A stretch of DNA of 64,000 nt from Raphanus sativus (taxonomy: Eukaryota > Streptophyta > Magnoliopsida > Brassicales > Brassicaceae): NCBI RefSeq assembly GCF_000801105.2, contig NC_079514.1, forward strand, positions 29,189,075 through 29,253,074, in the 5' to 3' direction. Of this stretch, positions 25,059 through 36,490 are shown piece after piece; position 1 is the first letter of the stretch, and each line of letters opens with the position of its first letter. The notes below the pieces were generated by a model. The model made no database searches, was not told the origin of the DNA, and saw only the letters and a list, made by a program, of their open reading frames with translations. The position numbers and the translations under genes were made by a program.

Positions 25059-25830
25059 TCTTCTCTATTAAAAGAGAAGTACCATTTTTATCTACCATAA
25101 AAAAGTCGTAATATGTACATTTCATTAATTACATAATATGACATAATAATCAATAAGAATATTAATAATAAATCAAATTTTAACTATAATTTTGAATTTT
25201 ATTTTCAATTATAGAAAAATCTATTGAGAGCTGATAATAAAATAATATATTAATTAATTTTATAACTAATAATATAATATTAATATTAATTAAGTTTTAT
25301 TATAAAATAAAAAGTTCTATGCTATTTTTTTAATAAATTTATAATTATAGTCTATATTATATTAAAATAGAAGTATTATATAAATAAAATAGGACAATAC
25401 TATATTAAATTGGTAAACTAACCTATTAAAATTAGATAAATTATCATTTACCATTAAACGGGTTAAATTGTTTTTAACTATGTAATACTTTTATACAAAA
25501 AATAAAGTTCTCAACATATGTTAAAATTTTATTTCTACAGCTATATATTTTCAAAAATCATATGTTGAAGAAGATTCTTAATTTGATTATTTCAAAGTAT
25601 ATATTAATAGTACCGAACTGGGAAATGTAATAGTGATTAATAAAAAAGTAAAATACATAAAACAAATCACTAAATATTAATAAAGTAATAATAAACTTAA
25701 ACAATAAAATTTAATAGTTATACAATACATAACACTAAAATATAAATCATATATTCAAAAACAATTATGATAATATCAATGTTTATAAAATGAAAAGGAT
25801 ACCCGCATATCCGTGCGGATTAAACTCTAG
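25059..25830 (+). mobile_element. Non-autonomous Helitron (772 bp)
   Basis: 5' end TCTTCTCTATTAAAAGAGAA at 25059 is preceded by A. The 3' end has the hairpin CCGCATATCCGTGCGG, then CTAG at 25827-25830 followed by T. No coding capacity; very AT-rich. A (TA)n run immediately precedes it. Confidence 0.85.
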
Positions 25831-25937
25831 TTTTTTTTTGTTTGAAAAACAAGTACATGTATCAGGTATCTTAAAAGAGTTCAACATGTTTCAATAGATA
25901 AATTTGACGGTATATGAGAAATGTTAAACCTTTAACG

Positions 25938-26002
25938 TTTTGATTCACAAAATCCCAAATTATGGCGAGTATAAACGTACTAAAACGTTTTGTGAATCAA
26001 AA
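25938..26002. repeat. 16-bp inverted repeat downstream of the WEB gene
   Basis: GTTTTGATTCACAAAA (near 25940) and TTTTGTGAATCAAAAC (near 25985) are exact reverse complements about 30 bases apart, with the flanking ACGTTTT also partly symmetrical. It may be the core of a small TIR element. Confidence 0.6.
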
Positions 26003-26295
26003 CTATATTTCAGGAAAGGATAACTCAAACCATTAGAATGTCATACTGATATGACGACCATGCATAACAATGAATAAGAATATGAATCATTTCACAACAA
26101 TGCACAAATTGAATAACTATACTAACTATCACGAATATGTGATATGAACATATGATCGTTGCTCAAAAAAAAAAGAACATATGATCATACACAAAACAAT
26201 GAACAAGAATATGAAGCATTTCATGGTTTTGACACATATGTATGTAGTAGTTCTACAACTCTCATCGTTCTCACATCTCAAAATGATTTTTTTTT

Positions 26296-28106
26296 TTACC
26301 TTTTCCGACTAAAAAGCTTCACTAATTTCAGACCTTTCTTCTTCTTGATTACAAAGAAAGTCGGAGTCCCTGCAGATGAGTATCTTCTTGACTTCCCTAG
26401 TTGCACCGGTGTTGATTTTCTAACCGGTTTAGAAAAAAGATAGCTTTCAGCTTCCGCTTCCTGGATCCGCTCGTCCTCGGCCAGTCTCTTCGTCGAAAAC
26501 GACCTTTCTGTCCTAGACATTTCTCTCTCTCCTTCCACTCTCATCAAAGTTCCGGTCTTCATCAGAACCGCTTTAGTGCTAGCCCTGAGTGCTTCAGCCC
26601 ACGCCTCTGCTGCTGAAACTTTCTTCTCTGCAGTTTCTTCTGCTAGAGAAGCATGTCTACTCAAATACTCATACTCAAACCTCGAGATAGTGATGGTCGA
26701 ACAATTCTTGAGCTCTGTTTCGCGCCTCTCCATTTTGTCTTCTATGAGGGATTCGAGCTTCTCAAGTACTAAAGCCTCAGCTTGTTTTGCTTTCTCAAGC
26801 TCATCCAGATTTGAATTCAGTTCTCTTTCTTTTTCGTCTATCTCGAGTTTGGTCTTTTGTGTTTCCATCTCTGTAACCGTCTTCTGTGCTATCAGAAGAC
26901 ACTCTTCCTCCTTTGCAGCTTCTTTGTTTTTCTTTAACTTCTCAAGCGAACCAGCTAGACTGTCGGCAAGAGACCTAACTCTTTCTTTGGCCGATAATGC
27001 TATTTCCAGTTTCGATTTTGCCATAATCATCTTTGCATTGAGTTTCTGAATCTTAACATCATTTTTACTTAATATTTTGTTGAGCTGACCTGTTTCTTCT
27101 CTGGCTTGGTTGATTTGGTTTCTCAACTCATCCATTACCATCATGAGCTTGAAGAGTTCTGCGTTGAGAGAAGCAAGTGCCTCTTTTTTTGCTTCTGTTA
27201 CTTCTTTCAGTACCGTTAAAGTACATTTTCCTCTTTCAAAAGATCTCGACATGCTCTTGTCTCCCCTCTCCATTTTCTTGACAAGATTTAGCTGTGTCTG
27301 TAACATTTCAACATCCGAAGTAGTCTCAAACAGCTCAACCTCGATACCCTTTGATCTATCTGCTTCTTCCAACATTTTCTTGATTTTCTTGTTCTTTTCC
27401 ACTATGTAATCCAAAACCTCTTCTCCTTCTCCTTCTCTCATCCTTTCTATCTCTTTACAATCCATCGATGCATCCATCTTTCCTAACTCAACCAAAAAAT
27501 GTTCCTCATTAGCAACCTCTATCTCCTTCTTAAGACTCTCCAACAATCTCAACTTCTCTTCAATTCTAAAACCTATTTTCACTTCTTCCTTCTCTACTTC
27601 AACCTTCTCTCCCAAAACAGAGTCTAAATCTAGCTTTAGCCTACTCACTTCTTCCTTCGCAGCCTCCAAATCTCTCCGAACTTCCACATATTCACCATTT
27701 TCCTCAACCTTTATATCTATCTTTGAATCTTCAATATTCTTTCTATGAAACTCTTTATTCCGATTCGACCTCTCTATCAGCAATGTGAGCTCCTTTACCA
27801 ACTCCATCGCCTTGGAAAGTTTCACTTCGGCTCTTGCTTTTGCAGACTCCGAATCTCTTATACTCTCTTTGTAACCATCAAGTATCTTTCTTGACGTGTG
27901 CAAATCTTCCACAAGTGAAGAAGAAGACTGTTTACAAAATAATCATCATTATCATCAAAACATTTACTCTATATACACATTTGCAAGTAAAACATAGTCC
28001 AACTTAAGAGATCTTTAGGTTTCACCTCAACGATTGGTAAATCCAACTGATAAGAGCTCCTTGTAATAGAGTTCTCTAGAGTTTTTGCCCCTACTTCTTT
28101 CGCCAT
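26296..28106 (-). CDS. WEB family coiled-coil protein, PMI15-like
   Basis: Two exons. Exon 1 (28106-28026) encodes MAKEVGAKTLENSITR and on to DLPIVE. A GT-AG intron follows (28025-27928). Exon 2 (27927-26296) runs to TAA, for 570 residues in all. Most of the protein is charged heptad-type coiled coil. Near residues 455-500 is the family segment ISRFEYEYLSRHASLAEETA followed by an Ala-rich AEAWAEAL helix. The C-terminus is basic (SRRYSSAGTPTFFVIKKKK, then LFSRKR). WEB1/PMI2-related proteins are cytoplasmic factors for chloroplast photorelocation, acting through actin. The C-terminal tail and the neighbours fit AT5G38150 (PMI15). The start was chosen because exon 1 supplies an in-phase ATG and exon 2 has none before the coiled coil. 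The frame is intact throughout. Confidence 0.88.
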
Positions 28107-29340
28107 TGCTAGTTTTCTCTAGAGCTATTACTGAAACGAAGAAAGACAATTAAAGTCCAAGTCACGACGAAGTCTAATAAAGTATTTTTTGAGCATAAAA
28201 CTAAAAACATTCTCGTAGTGAATGAACGTACCAGTGAAGGAGAATATAGATGAGGAGACAACTTGTGGTGTGAAGCAAAGAGAATAAAACGGTAGGGCAG
28301 ATATAATGTTCTTGCTTGATTTTTCATCATTCTGAGGATTTGTTTCTTTCGGACACCAGAAACGAAATCTGAGGACCAGGAGTGAACAAGTATCAGCAAG
28401 AGTGGAGAGAGAAGCCGGGCACCATTAGTGCTAAAATGTCAAATAGAGTTTCTCATTGGCATTTTTATTATAAGAGAAAATTAAACTGTAATGGAAAAAT
28501 TGGTTTATTACTATAAAATATATATTCTCAGTAAATTACAATTAAGACTTTTGCTTAGTTTTTTTTAATTGAGATTATATTTTTAAACAATAAATCAACA
28601 TCACTAATTACTACATTCATGTCACTAATAACTGTAATTATTCTGATCAAAAGAGATGAAAGACAATTAATCATCTTTCTAACTAAACTTCTTGTGTTGA
28701 AAAAACACAAGTTTCATCATTCGTTGCTTAAACCCTAATCATTTGAGTCGTTATTGTTGTTTATCGTCCGAAATTCTCGAACTGTATTCTCGGAAGACGA
28801 CGCCGGAATTGTTTTCTCCGCAAATGTTTATACGAAATCTTTTTCGCTGCAATCACCCGAAATCATCTTCTCTGTGAGTTTTTCGAGTTTGTGGTCGAGT
28901 TTTAATTTATATTGTGGTTGAGTTACTTTTCTTTTACGGCTAGTTTATATATGCAGTTGTGGCTGAGTTACTTTATGTCAATCTCCGAAAACCTAGGTAT
29001 AAGAAGTGTGTATTCTGAGAAGAAAAGGAAAATACATTCCAAATACACCCAAATTGACAATTGTGGTGTTTATTCATTTAAGTTTGTTTGTGATTTGACA
29101 CCCATATTTGGATAATCTAAATTTGTTTTTTTTTTCAAATCTGAGTGAAAGAGAAGATTAAACAAAAAAAGAATGGAAGAGACGGAAAAAAATGACAGAT
29201 TCAGCAAAGACGACACCGAAGAATTTAATGAAGCTTAGAGACATGGAGGAGTTATCACCGGAATGATAAAGAAAACTTGTATTTTTGGTTCTTTATGTAA
29301 GAAATATAACTCACCCATGTATTTTGTATCTGATTTATGC
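28107..29340. other. WEB gene upstream region, no other gene
   Basis: 28107-28440 is the likely promoter and 5' untranslated region of the minus-strand WEB gene. Short frames on both strands carry no domain. 28690-29100 has moderate GC with CGCCGGAAT- and CCGAAATTC-type words, perhaps an old gene 5' end or transposon terminus. I cannot identify it. Confidence 0.4.
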
Positions 29341-29344
29341 TATA

Positions 29345-29715
29345 TTTACACAGCTCAACTGTGTCGCTTATATATATCAGCCGTGTCATTTATATAAATC
29401 AGACATACCTCAAACATACCTAAAATCTAAAAATGATTATATAACTCAGTCGTGTTAGATAACTCAACAGTATCAGTTATATAGTCAGCTATATCTCAAA
29501 CATAACCTAAAATAAGAAAATGTTTACGTAACTTAGTCGTGTCGTTTAGATAACTCAGCTGTATCGTTTATATAACTCAGTAATACCTCAAACATACTCT
29601 AAATTCAGAAAATGTTTATATAACTCAGCCGTGTCGTTTAGATAACTCAGCTGTATCGTTTATATAACTCAGCCATACCTCAAACATACCTCAAACATAC
29701 CCTAAAATCGGAAAA
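29345..29715. repeat. Tandem repeat of about 90-bp units (ACTCAGCnGTGTCGTTTATA)
   Basis: Units contain AACTCAGCCGTGTCGTTTAG, then AACTCAGCTGTATCGTTTAT, then CATACCTCAAACATACC. The word CGTGT(C/T)G recurs at about 29451, 29539 and 29630, giving a period of roughly 90 bases over about four copies. Each unit itself carries two ACTCAGC half-units. Confidence 0.8.
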
Positions 29716-30677
29716 TTGAATTCAAGTACTTTAAAAAGTTATATTGAAGATCATCTTATCAATATCAAGTGAATATAAATAACATGAATGTGTATAGTTT
29801 CTTGAATTTTCAAGTTGAGACTTTAACTTGATCTTGAGATATATGTTTTCTTACAATCACTTATACAATTCTTACATACAAAACTCTAACTTTAATATTT
29901 TCTTAAATCCAAACCTCAAATCATAAACTATAGAATTATAAAGTTATAAAAATTATAAAGTTTTAATCTGATATTATTTATTATTTTAAGTTTAAGATTT
30001 AGGTTTAGAGTGTAGGTTTATAGTTTGGAGTTAAACTCAAATTTTAATCATTTTAAAACAAAATAATGTTTAATTTTTAAATTCCATTTTAAATTTTGAT
30101 TTAAACATGTAACTACAATCTTTAAAATTAAGCAATTTTTAAAACAAATTGAAAAAAAAACTAAAATTACAATTTATATTATTTTTTCATGACTAGTGAT
30201 TGATTTTAATCTAAGGGTTCAAAATTATCTTTTTGTCTATCCTCACTCTTTTTTCTCATTAGTTAATCTTTCTTTGTCAAGGATCACAATTTACGGTTAT
30301 TGATGAAATAAAATCTAAAGACTAAAAATTATTCCCTCATTTTTTTATAATTGATGGGACTTAGCATCTTCATCTCTCTCTCTCTTCAACTTTTTCTTCT
30401 TCTGCAAAACGACGAATCCAATAAGAAAGGGAGAGCAGGACGTCGGATCACCATAACTTACACTGGAAAAGAGAAAGCTTCTTCTCTAACCGACCACGAT
30501 CGAAGACGACAACCACTGCAATAGATTTATCTCAGATTTTTGAGTGTTTATGCGATATTTGTCTCTTGATTCTTAACCTATAGACTCTCTTTTTAGTTTC
30601 TCTTTTGGTTTTTAAATTCAATTTAAGTTTGGATGATGAAATCTTGAACCTGCTAGAAGCTTTTTTGGTTGAATTGG
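29716..30677. other. Gene-free stretch
   Basis: AT-rich. A less AT-rich part at 30360-30540 (CTCTCTCTCTTC..., GACGTCGGATCACC, CGACCACGATCGAAGACGAC) looks like the 5' edge of an old gene, but no frame continues. Confidence 0.35.
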
Positions 30678-30923
30678 TTATAACAAAGCTATATTGTAAC
30701 CATAATTTTCAAGAGATAAAAAACAGCTATCATCATGAAAATCTGATCCAGTGAAAACCGAATCATTGGTGATAGTCATCTTGTATTGATGACTGGTTGG
30801 TCGATATTTCCCACCAGCCTGAGATGTCTTGAAAGTTTCAATAATACAGCACTCGCCAATAGGTAGGTTACGGTGAACACGGAACATGTGAGTTCTCTTG
30901 GCAGAAGCATAAATTTTTCCATC
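30678..30923 (-). pseudogene. RPA1-like OB-fold (DUF223) fragment
   Basis: Minus strand. A possible splice acceptor (TACTTAG) at 30924 opens DGKIYASAKRTHMFRVHRN, then PIGECCIIETFKTSQAGGKY and THQYKMTI-like residues (SHQYKMTITND). These fit the DUF223/RPA70 OB domains found in plant replication protein A paralogues and in Helitron-carried RPA genes. The frame stops after FLSLENYGYN, short of a full domain, so this is a truncated exon. Confidence 0.6.
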
Positions 30924-32666
30924 CTAAGTAGATATGAAATCGTATTAGAATTGGTTTTGACGTTATTGGGGAAGAGGTATATATAGCTTTTTAGGAAAGG
31001 GTATGGATAAATGCCATATAATTATTAATGATTTTGTTAGTTGTGATTTTTTAGCATTATATACTATTCGATTTTATTCCTGAATTGATTAGTTTGTTAG
31101 AAAGTTAACGTAATAACACGAATACTAGGTGTTGGTTTTTCTTAATCTATTTTGTATTTTTGAAACAGAAACATGTATTATATTATAAAAACAAAACACT
31201 ACAACACATAAAATCCAAGTAAGAAAAAAATTAATAAAAAGTAAAAAAAAACTAAAGTTCGATGATAATTTAGAAATTAAAAAAAAAACAACGAATTGAG
31301 ATAATGACAATATTTCATTGGTTTACTTGATCAATACATACATTGATTTATCTTAATATTTCATAAGTTTATCTTTAATAAAAGAAAAATAGATGATGAT
31401 ACTTTAATTATTAAAGTTAATTTATGGTTAATTATATAATGATAAAACTAGTTATTCATTAACATATATATCTATTTTAGCCATTTGAAAACTAAAACAT
31501 TAAACACATGTTAATAAATGATTACATAGATAACTCTCTAAACTTAATATCAAAGAATATTTTCTTATAGATTAAACAGTAGTAAATTATAAACGTGAAA
31601 TAACTACCGAAATAATTCAGAATACCTAATTCAAAATTTCAAACTCCATGTAATAAAATCGATTGGTTCAGTCTTTCAAACTCAAAGAAAGAATAAAAAT
31701 ATAGAACTCCAACAAAAAGAAAACAAATATCAGAAGTACATAAATATAGATGTCAAAAACTATAATCGAGACAACTTGTAATGAATGAGAAAAATGAAAC
31801 TATAGAGTTTAAAACATATTACATCATATGAAAATTAATAATTGATCCTAGCTTGTCTAAAATAATTATAATTCCAATCAGAAGTTTGAAATAGTTATAT
31901 TATTTAAATTAATAAATTAATGATTTAAGTGAAAAACTAATAAAAATCTTGTGAAAGTTAAATTAATTATAATTATAATTCCAAATAGAAATTTTGAAAT
32001 ATTTATTCTATTTAAATTAATAAATTAATTAGAAATTTCGAAATATTTCTATTATCTAAATTAATAAATTGATGATTTAATCCAAAAACTAATAAAAATA
32101 TGACAAATAAGCAAAATTAGCTAAAATTATGGAGAATATGACAAATCAGCAAAATCACTTCATAATAAATAATAGTATAGATAGGCTTTAAATGGTTAGA
32201 TTTTAAACGTGATTTTAAAGGTTAATATTATTTATTCCATAATTATTTATAATTAACTAATATAAGTAGACAATATGAAAAAAAATTGCAACAAAAAAAA
32301 ACCAATACGAAAAAATTGATTCCACAAATAATCTACTAAAACCTCACTTTTTCACCTAATAGAATTTCTTTTGTATCTTTTTCAGCGAAAACACAAAACA
32401 TGCATTTTTGCGTTTTATGTTGTATTCCACAATTTTGTTTGATTGGTAATTTTTTGTGTTTTTGCGTTTTTAGACGGTATTCTGCCATTCTGCATGTTAC
32501 CAATCAAAGCCAATGTGTTGGGGTTGTTTTGGAAGACCACGTACACCACAACCACAACACTTATTTATTAAACTACTGAATGTACCAACACCTTAGTTGA
32601 AATTTTACCTGACATTTCTGTCCTAAGTGATTAATTAACTTTATGTCAATGTGAATTCTTAAAACA
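30924..32666. other. AT-rich gene-free stretch
   Basis: No gene. Near 32160-32185 the minus strand reads TCTATACTATTATTTATTAT, resembling a Helitron 5' end, but no matching 3' hairpin was found to its left. A GCGTTTTn palindromic stretch lies at 32400-32480. Confidence 0.4.
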
Positions 32667-34058
32667 TCTATATTATTAAAATTGAAGTACAAATTATGTT
32701 TGATTAGAAACATGAATAACAATTTTAAAAAAGAATTTTATTTGGAAATATGGATAACAGATAAAAAAATAGGTTTATTTAGAAACACAGATATCAATTT
32801 AAAAAGGAAGTTTGTTTGGAAACATAAATAAGAGTATAAATAATATAGTGATGTTTGGAAACTTGGATATCAATATATTAAGAATTAAAAAGTAATAGAT
32901 TTATATTATTAAACATAAAAATTTATTATATTATGAGAAACTATAAAATATAAGAAAACGAACTAATCAGATTACCTAAAAAAATTTTTTTGTCTAAAAT
33001 AATCATAAAAATATTAAAATTTATATACATATTTAAAATAAAAATAATAATTTATAAGTTGATTTATATTTTTACTAAAATATTTTCCAATAACCATTAT
33101 TGAAACAAATTTCAATATATATGAGAAAAGTACAATACAAAGTTTAATTTCATATACCAACCTAAATTATGGTTTTTATATTTCAAATTAAGTTTTAAAA
33201 ATATAATATATGTCATTATTTATATGATGGTACATATAAAATATTATTAATTATATGATTAATTATATGATGGTACATAAAAATATGATTAACTATATGA
33301 TGACACATATATGATATATAATAGTGACAAGGGGTGAACGTTCGGGTATCTATTCGGATTTAATTCGGGTCTGTTTGGGTTTCGATTTTCTAGGGTCAAA
33401 GATTTTAGCCTTATTCGGATATTTCTAATTTTCAATTCGGATCTTTGCAGGTTCAGTTCGGGTTTGGATAATCCATTTAAATTATCTTTTAAATTTTAAA
33501 ATTCATTATATACTTTAAATTTCTTAAAATCTATAAAAATAATATATTACATATAATTTTGAATAACATATGTCAGAATACCTAAAAGTGATATGAAAAT
33601 TGGTTTAGTTTAAATATTTGAATAGAGAATCAATAATTATTTTAAGTATTTCTAGTGTTTTGAGTATACTTTAAATATTTTAGATATTTAGTTTTGACTA
33701 TTTGTATACATTTTCAAGTATTTAAACCAATTTAAAAGTACCATATACATTCTGGATGGTTTCATATACATCAAAACTAAAATAATTAATAAATATAAGT
33801 ATATAAATCTTTTCGGATACATTCGAGTATCCAAAATATTTTGATTCGGATAAGATTCGGTTTTAGTTATCTAAATATCAAAATTTTGAATAATGTGGAT
33901 ATTTAATCAGTTTCGGTACGGGTTTGATACTAATTTTTTAGATCGGAATCGGTTCAGTTTTTTAATTCGGGTTTTTTGTCCAACCCTAATACTAACATAA
34001 AAAAACAAATAGCAAGATATTTTAAAAAAAAATACATCCACGCAGATCAAAGTCTAGT
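32667..34058 (+). mobile_element. Helitron (about 1.4 kb) carrying a nested repeat
   Basis: 5' end TCTATATTATTAAAATTGAA at 32667 is preceded by A. The 3' end GATCAAAGTCTAG is at 34046-34058, followed by T. The terminal hairpin is decayed (one arm CCACGC remains). Internal repeats TTTGGAAACATnnAT resemble those in the Helitron at 13406. The distinct GGGT-rich element at 33328-33992 is nested inside. No Rep/helicase coding. Confidence 0.7.
33328..33992. mobile_element. Nested TIR-like repeat rich in TTCGGGT/ATTCGGAT
   Basis: The left edge GGGGTGAACGTTCGGGT and right edge TTCGGGTTTTTTGTCCAACCC are imperfect inverted copies. The body carries many ATTCGGAT, GGTTCGGG and GGTTTCG words. A related sequence occurs at 48951-49100. 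No coding capacity. The exact class is unknown. Confidence 0.5.
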
Positions 34059-34528
34059 AATTAATTAAATAACTAGTTCAAATGCATTGGTTAATTAATA
34101 CAAATGTGACTCCAAAATAAATTTTAACTTTATAGTAATAAATAATGAATGTCCTTCGTGTCCTATAGTACAACGGTAGGTTGAGATGAATAGTGTATTT
34201 CGTTTAAGCTAATCCTGAACCTTAAAAGAGTAGACACCCACCACCCTAACTTTCTTGTTAGCGTATAGAAAAAAAATCTGTTTTGGAAAAAAAGCAGACT
34301 GCTACAGCATTTTTTATAAAATACAGCTGTTAATAAAAGGCGTAGTTTTAGTTAAAATCAACAACCTGTTCTGCGAAACTTGTGTGAGCACTTTTATTTT
34401 TTTCTGGGTCATTACCTTCACGTTCTTCCGCATGATGGCCAAGTGTAAGGGCAATGCCTGAGCGTTTCTTCAACGAGATTAGTCGAATCAATATTTGTCC
34501 GTTATGACCAGATCTACAATCTCCCCGT

Positions 34529-34537
34529 CTATTTATA
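34529..34537 (+). promoter_or_regulatory. TATA box of the LTP gene
   Basis: TCTATTTATAC lies about 100 bases before the chosen ATG, in a GC-richer context. It is the only good TATA element close to the LTP start, which implies a short 5' untranslated region of roughly 65-75 bases. Confidence 0.6.
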
Positions 34538-34632
34538 CTAGTTTTTACCATCCCCTGAATACATCAAAACAAAAATCTCACATATACTTAAAAGAAAAAG
34601 ACCAAAACAAAGAAGAGTTAGGTTTTGACAAC

Positions 34633-34941
34633 ATGAAGTTCATGACTCTAATGCTCATCTCATTGGTGATAATCGCCATGTCCTCTGCATATCCGATTAG
34701 AGCGAATACAGTTGGAAGTTTCGGAGAAATGGCACAATCGTGTGTTCCGACAAAGCTCTTACCATGCTTACCGTCAATAACCACGGGAGGAGACCCGAGT
34801 ACAGAATGTTGCAACAAACTGGTTGAGCAGAAACCATGTCTTTGTGGTTATATTCAAAATCCTGCCTATAGTATGTATGTTACTTCTCCAAACGCTCGCA
34901 AAGTCTTAGATTTTTGTAAGGTTCCTTTTCCTAGTTGTTAA
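34633..34941 (+). CDS. Non-specific lipid-transfer-like protein (8-cysteine motif)
   Basis: 102 residues, single exon. Residues 1-24 (MKFMTLMLISLVIIAMSSAYPIRA) form a secretion signal. The mature part has the complete eight-cysteine pattern: Cys37, 45, 59-60, 69, 71, 95 and 102, including ECCNKL, KPCLCGYI and YVTSPNARKV. This fits small secreted LTP/DIR1-like proteins that bind lipids in the apoplast. An in-frame ATG at 34495 is upstream of the TATA box, so 34633 is the better start. In Arabidopsis the same interval between PMI15 and the amidotransferase holds an LTP cluster (AT5G38160-38195); here only one copy is seen. Confidence 0.9.
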   Translation: MKFMTLMLISLVIIAMSSAYPIRANTVGSFGEMAQSCVPTKLLPCLPSITTGGDPSTECCNKLVEQKPCLCGYIQNPAYSMYVTSPNARKVLDFCKVPFPSC

Positions 34942-35654
34942 ATCCCTCAAGACATTGCTAAGAAAAAGTATTATTAAAAATAAAAAAATCAAACTAGATC
35001 TTATGTAACAATGAATCAATCCTGCTATGGTTGAAGCTTATAATTGAAATGTTTGATTTATATATAAATGTGCCCCATGCAATTTTTGAAACACACACGT
35101 TTTCCTGATTTTGATTTAAATTATATTTAGTTTAAATAAATAAAAATGGAATGTTAATTTATACAAGTTGGGGATAAGTGGAAGTACAATATAGATATAT
35201 CCTACACTTAAAGAACGAGACATGGACTTGGAGATTCCAACTAGAGCGAAAGTTCAAAAAAAAAAGAGATTCCAACTAGAGCATGGACTTGAAAACTCTA
35301 AGTCATGAAGTTTGTCGCATTAAGTTTACTGAGTTCATGTTGACATTGAGAAAACTTTGTGAATCGTCAACATTCTCGAAGAAGAAGGTTGAGATTGCGG
35401 CCGAAAAAATTTAGGGTAACCGTTTAAGCAATATTTCAATATATGTTTCTAAACAATGCAATTGTGAATATATATATACAAGTACAAAGAGGACTGAAGG
35501 ATTAGCTAATAATTGAAGTTTCCTAAGAAGAAAGGATTGTGATCCTATTTATTATGAGAGGAGATATCGTATCTCTAACACTATGCACTTTTTTTACAAC
35601 AATACTAAATAGACGTATTCACAGATTCATATAACCAAACCGGAGATCTGAGTC
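34942..35654. other. LTP 3' flank, gene-free
   Basis: Likely 3' untranslated sequence and AT-rich spacer. The phrase GAGATTCCAACTAGAGC occurs twice (about 35230 and 35267). No gene recognised. Confidence 0.4.
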
Positions 35655-35662
35655 AACACAAC

Positions 35663-36482
35663 CAGGGCCGTCTTTTAGCACGTGCAAGTGGAGCGGTCGA
35701 ATAGGGTCCAAAATTTTAGAGGGTCTATAATTTTTTTTTGTTTTACTAATAGTTATAAATTTAAAATCATACTTTTATAAAAAAATCAGAATAACTATAT
35801 TTGAATTTAGGTTCCGTATTTATAACCAATAATGTAAACTACAATTTTTATTTTGTTTGTATAACCAACTAAAATACAATAAATTAGGACGTAATTAATA
35901 TTTCTATCAATTATATATTTTGGAAAGTAAGAAATAGTTGTTAATGTATGTTTGAATATTCAATGGTAGTATATAAAGTTAATATTCTAATTGATTATGT
36001 TTGGGAAAAAATTATTAATTAGTGATTATAAATACGGATAACAAAATATATTTTTTCACCATTTTTAGTTAGAAATAAAAAACACAAAGAAAAGAAAACT
36101 AGCCTACAAATTATGTTGACAAGAATGAGTAATTTGTCCAATTAAAAGTATATAGCTTGCTATCCATATCCAAATAATAAACATAAAAAATAACTTAAAA
36201 ATAGAAGAATGATCAAATTTGATGATTTGATCAACGATTTTGCATTGAAAAATGCTAAATAATCTTGTTCAATGATTTGATTAGTGATTTTGCATTAAAA
36301 ACTAGAAATAGTGTTATTTAGATATAAAATAATTAATTGATGTATTTATTTTATATTATACTGATATTTTGTAAAAAGAAAAATATATTATTTCAGAATC
36401 TTATTTTCTTATTTTCTTATTGTTAAAAAAATCTTATTTTCTTATTTTTAACCGGGTCTGTCTAAAGCTTGAGACGGCCCTG
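35663..36482. mobile_element. hAT-type non-autonomous element (820 bp) with exact 8-bp TSD
   Basis: Inverted termini CAGGGCCGTCT (35663) and AGACGGCCCTG (ending 36482) are perfect over 11 bp. The flanks are AACACAAC on both sides (35655-35662 and 36483-36490). CAGGG ends with an 8-bp duplication are typical of hAT elements. No transposase frame. Confidence 0.9.
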
Positions 36483-36490
36483 AACACAAC

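Noticed and set aside
26576..27409. Plus-strand Ser/Phe-rich frames of 157 and 99 codons
   Set aside because: They are antisense shadows of the WEB coiled-coil exon.
34495..34632. 46-residue N-terminal extension of the LTP
   Set aside because: It would include the TATA region, and the shorter form starts with a clean signal peptide.
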